NCBI GenBank assembly: GCA_012840625.1
Contig: DUSB01000139.1
Coordinates: forward strand, 1-14,550
Length of the DNA: 14,550 nt
Direction of reading: 5' to 3'
Origin: Syntrophomonadaceae bacterium
GTDB lineage: Bacteria; Bacillota; Syntrophomonadia; Syntrophomonadales; Syntrophomonadaceae
Both the position numbers and the translations under genes were made by a program. Below, piece after piece: positions 13,773 through 14,550 of this stretch. The notes under the pieces were generated by a model. That model made no database searches. It saw only the letters and a list, made by a program, of their open reading frames with translations, and had not been told where the DNA came from. Position 1 is the stretch's first letter, and each line of letters opens with the position of its first letter.

Positions 13773-14550
13773 ATGGATAACAGCCTATTAAAGCAAAACA
13801 TGATCAAAAACCACTACCGTTCCCTAAAACTTATCTTGTTAATCGATGTACTTATTATTATTGCCTGCATCATATCACTGGTAATGGGTATAGGTTCTGA
13901 AGGAATCACTGTAACAGCGATCGCTTATTCCTCCTTGGTGGTGGCTGTTTTGCTCCTAGCCACCTGGTGGTTGGTAAAAAAGTTCGGGGAACGGCCCTGG
14001 AGTAAATGGCTGGTGGTCATCTCGGTTCTTCTGGTTATGATTCTTTGCCGCCTTATTTCCACTGGTGTAGAAGCCTATGCCCTCTTCTACATCGTTATCA
14101 TGGTATCTCTTTTTTATTTTGATACCCTTTTATGTGTTAGCACCTGTATATTATGTATTCTATTAGATATCCTGCTTATAAACCTGAATCCTGCTATTTT
14201 CCCGCAGGGTGAAAATGCTCTTATGCTCAGGTATTTTATCATGGTTTTTGTTTCTATCGCCGCCACGCTTGGTTCCAGGGCTTCCAGCGAATTAATTACG
14301 CTGGCTGCTGATCGTGAACAGATGGCTACTCATTTTGGCGAAAAATTGCAGACCCAGGCGGGTAATATTCTGGAGAAATCCAATCATTTAGCTGATACCA
14401 GCGGTCAACTGATTAATCTGCATCAGCGCTCTATACATTCTTTTGCTGAAATCAGCAGCAGTATTGAAGATATCGCAGATACATCCACCACCCAGGCTCA
14501 GCAGACGGATAAATCATCACAGGTGGTAGAGCAGATGAATCAGGTTATGA
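13773..14550 (+). CDS. Methyl-accepting chemotaxis-like protein, multi-pass N-terminus, cut by window edge
   Basis: 259 codons are visible without a stop. Residues about 17-168 hold six hydrophobic segments (starting LILLIDVLIIIACIISLV, VTAIAYSSLVVAVLLLA, WLVVISVLLVMILCRLI, AYALFYIVIMVSLF, TLLCVSTCILCILLDILL and LRYFIMVFVSIAATLG), with only short loops and no extracellular sensor domain. From about residue 170 an amphipathic, Gln/Ser/Thr-rich helix follows with ISSSIEDIADTSTTQAQQT, typical of the N-helix of an MCP signalling domain. I see no clear HAMP domain. It would signal to CheA/CheW, perhaps sensing through the membrane domain (inferred). GAGGGG lies 7 nt before the ATG. It has its own promoter region after the opp terminator, so it is probably not part of the transporter operon. 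Confidence 0.85.
   Translation, partial: MDNSLLKQNMIKNHYRSLKLILLIDVLIIIACIISLVMGIGSEGITVTAIAYSSLVVAVLLLATWWLVKKFGERPWSKWLVVISVLLVMILCRLISTGVEAYALFYIVIMVSLFYFDTLLCVSTCILCILLDILLINLNPAIFPQGENALMLRYFIMVFVSIAATLGSRASSELITLAADREQMATHFGEKLQTQAGNILEKSNHLADTSGQLINLHQRSIHSFAEISSSIEDIADTSTTQAQQTDKSSQVVEQMNQVM

Overview
The window reads as a low-to-moderate GC Firmicute, probably an anaerobic clostridial lineage. Evidence: strong GGAGG-type ribosome sites on nearly every gene, GTG and TTG starts, A-rich Rho-independent terminators, a lipobox on the peptide-binding protein and no outer-membrane genes. An acyl-CoA ligase under a sigma-54 regulator beside a peptide permease would suit a syntrophic fatty- or amino-acid oxidiser such as the Syntrophomonadaceae. 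That placement is inference from gene content only.

Region 1 (1-4008) is a divergent regulator/target pair. An AMP-forming acyl-CoA ligase, cut by the left edge, runs leftward. A PAS-PAS-AAA+-Fis sigma-54 activator (2113-4008) runs rightward. The 592-bp gap holds a near-consensus sigma-54 promoter facing the ligase (1800-1815), four TGTACA sites upstream of it (three in exact 10-bp tandem, which also create NifA-style TGT-N10-ACA dyads), a sigma-A-like promoter for the activator overlapping the last site, and a roughly 270-nt ligase leader with tiny ORFs. This is the most informative part of the window and gives a testable circuit.

Region 2 (4009-6195) holds a YpeA-like GNAT acetyltransferase followed by a P-loop GTPase-like protein of the cyclic-2,3-diphosphoglycerate synthetase family, closed by a strong terminator at 6169-6195.

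Region 3 (6196-7853) holds a leftward gene for a TerB-like helical protein with a C-terminal PH/GRAM-like segment, then an intergenic stretch with a REP-like inverted repeat.

Region 4 (7854-13463) is a complete peptide ABC transporter in the order oppB-oppC-oppD-oppF-oppA: two permeases, two ATPases and a lipoprotein receptor, ending in a clear terminator.

Region 5 (13464-14550) starts a membrane-anchored methyl-accepting-chemotaxis-like protein cut by the right edge, preceded by a 13-bp dyad overlapping a candidate promoter. I saw no tRNA, rRNA, CRISPR array or complete insertion sequence.
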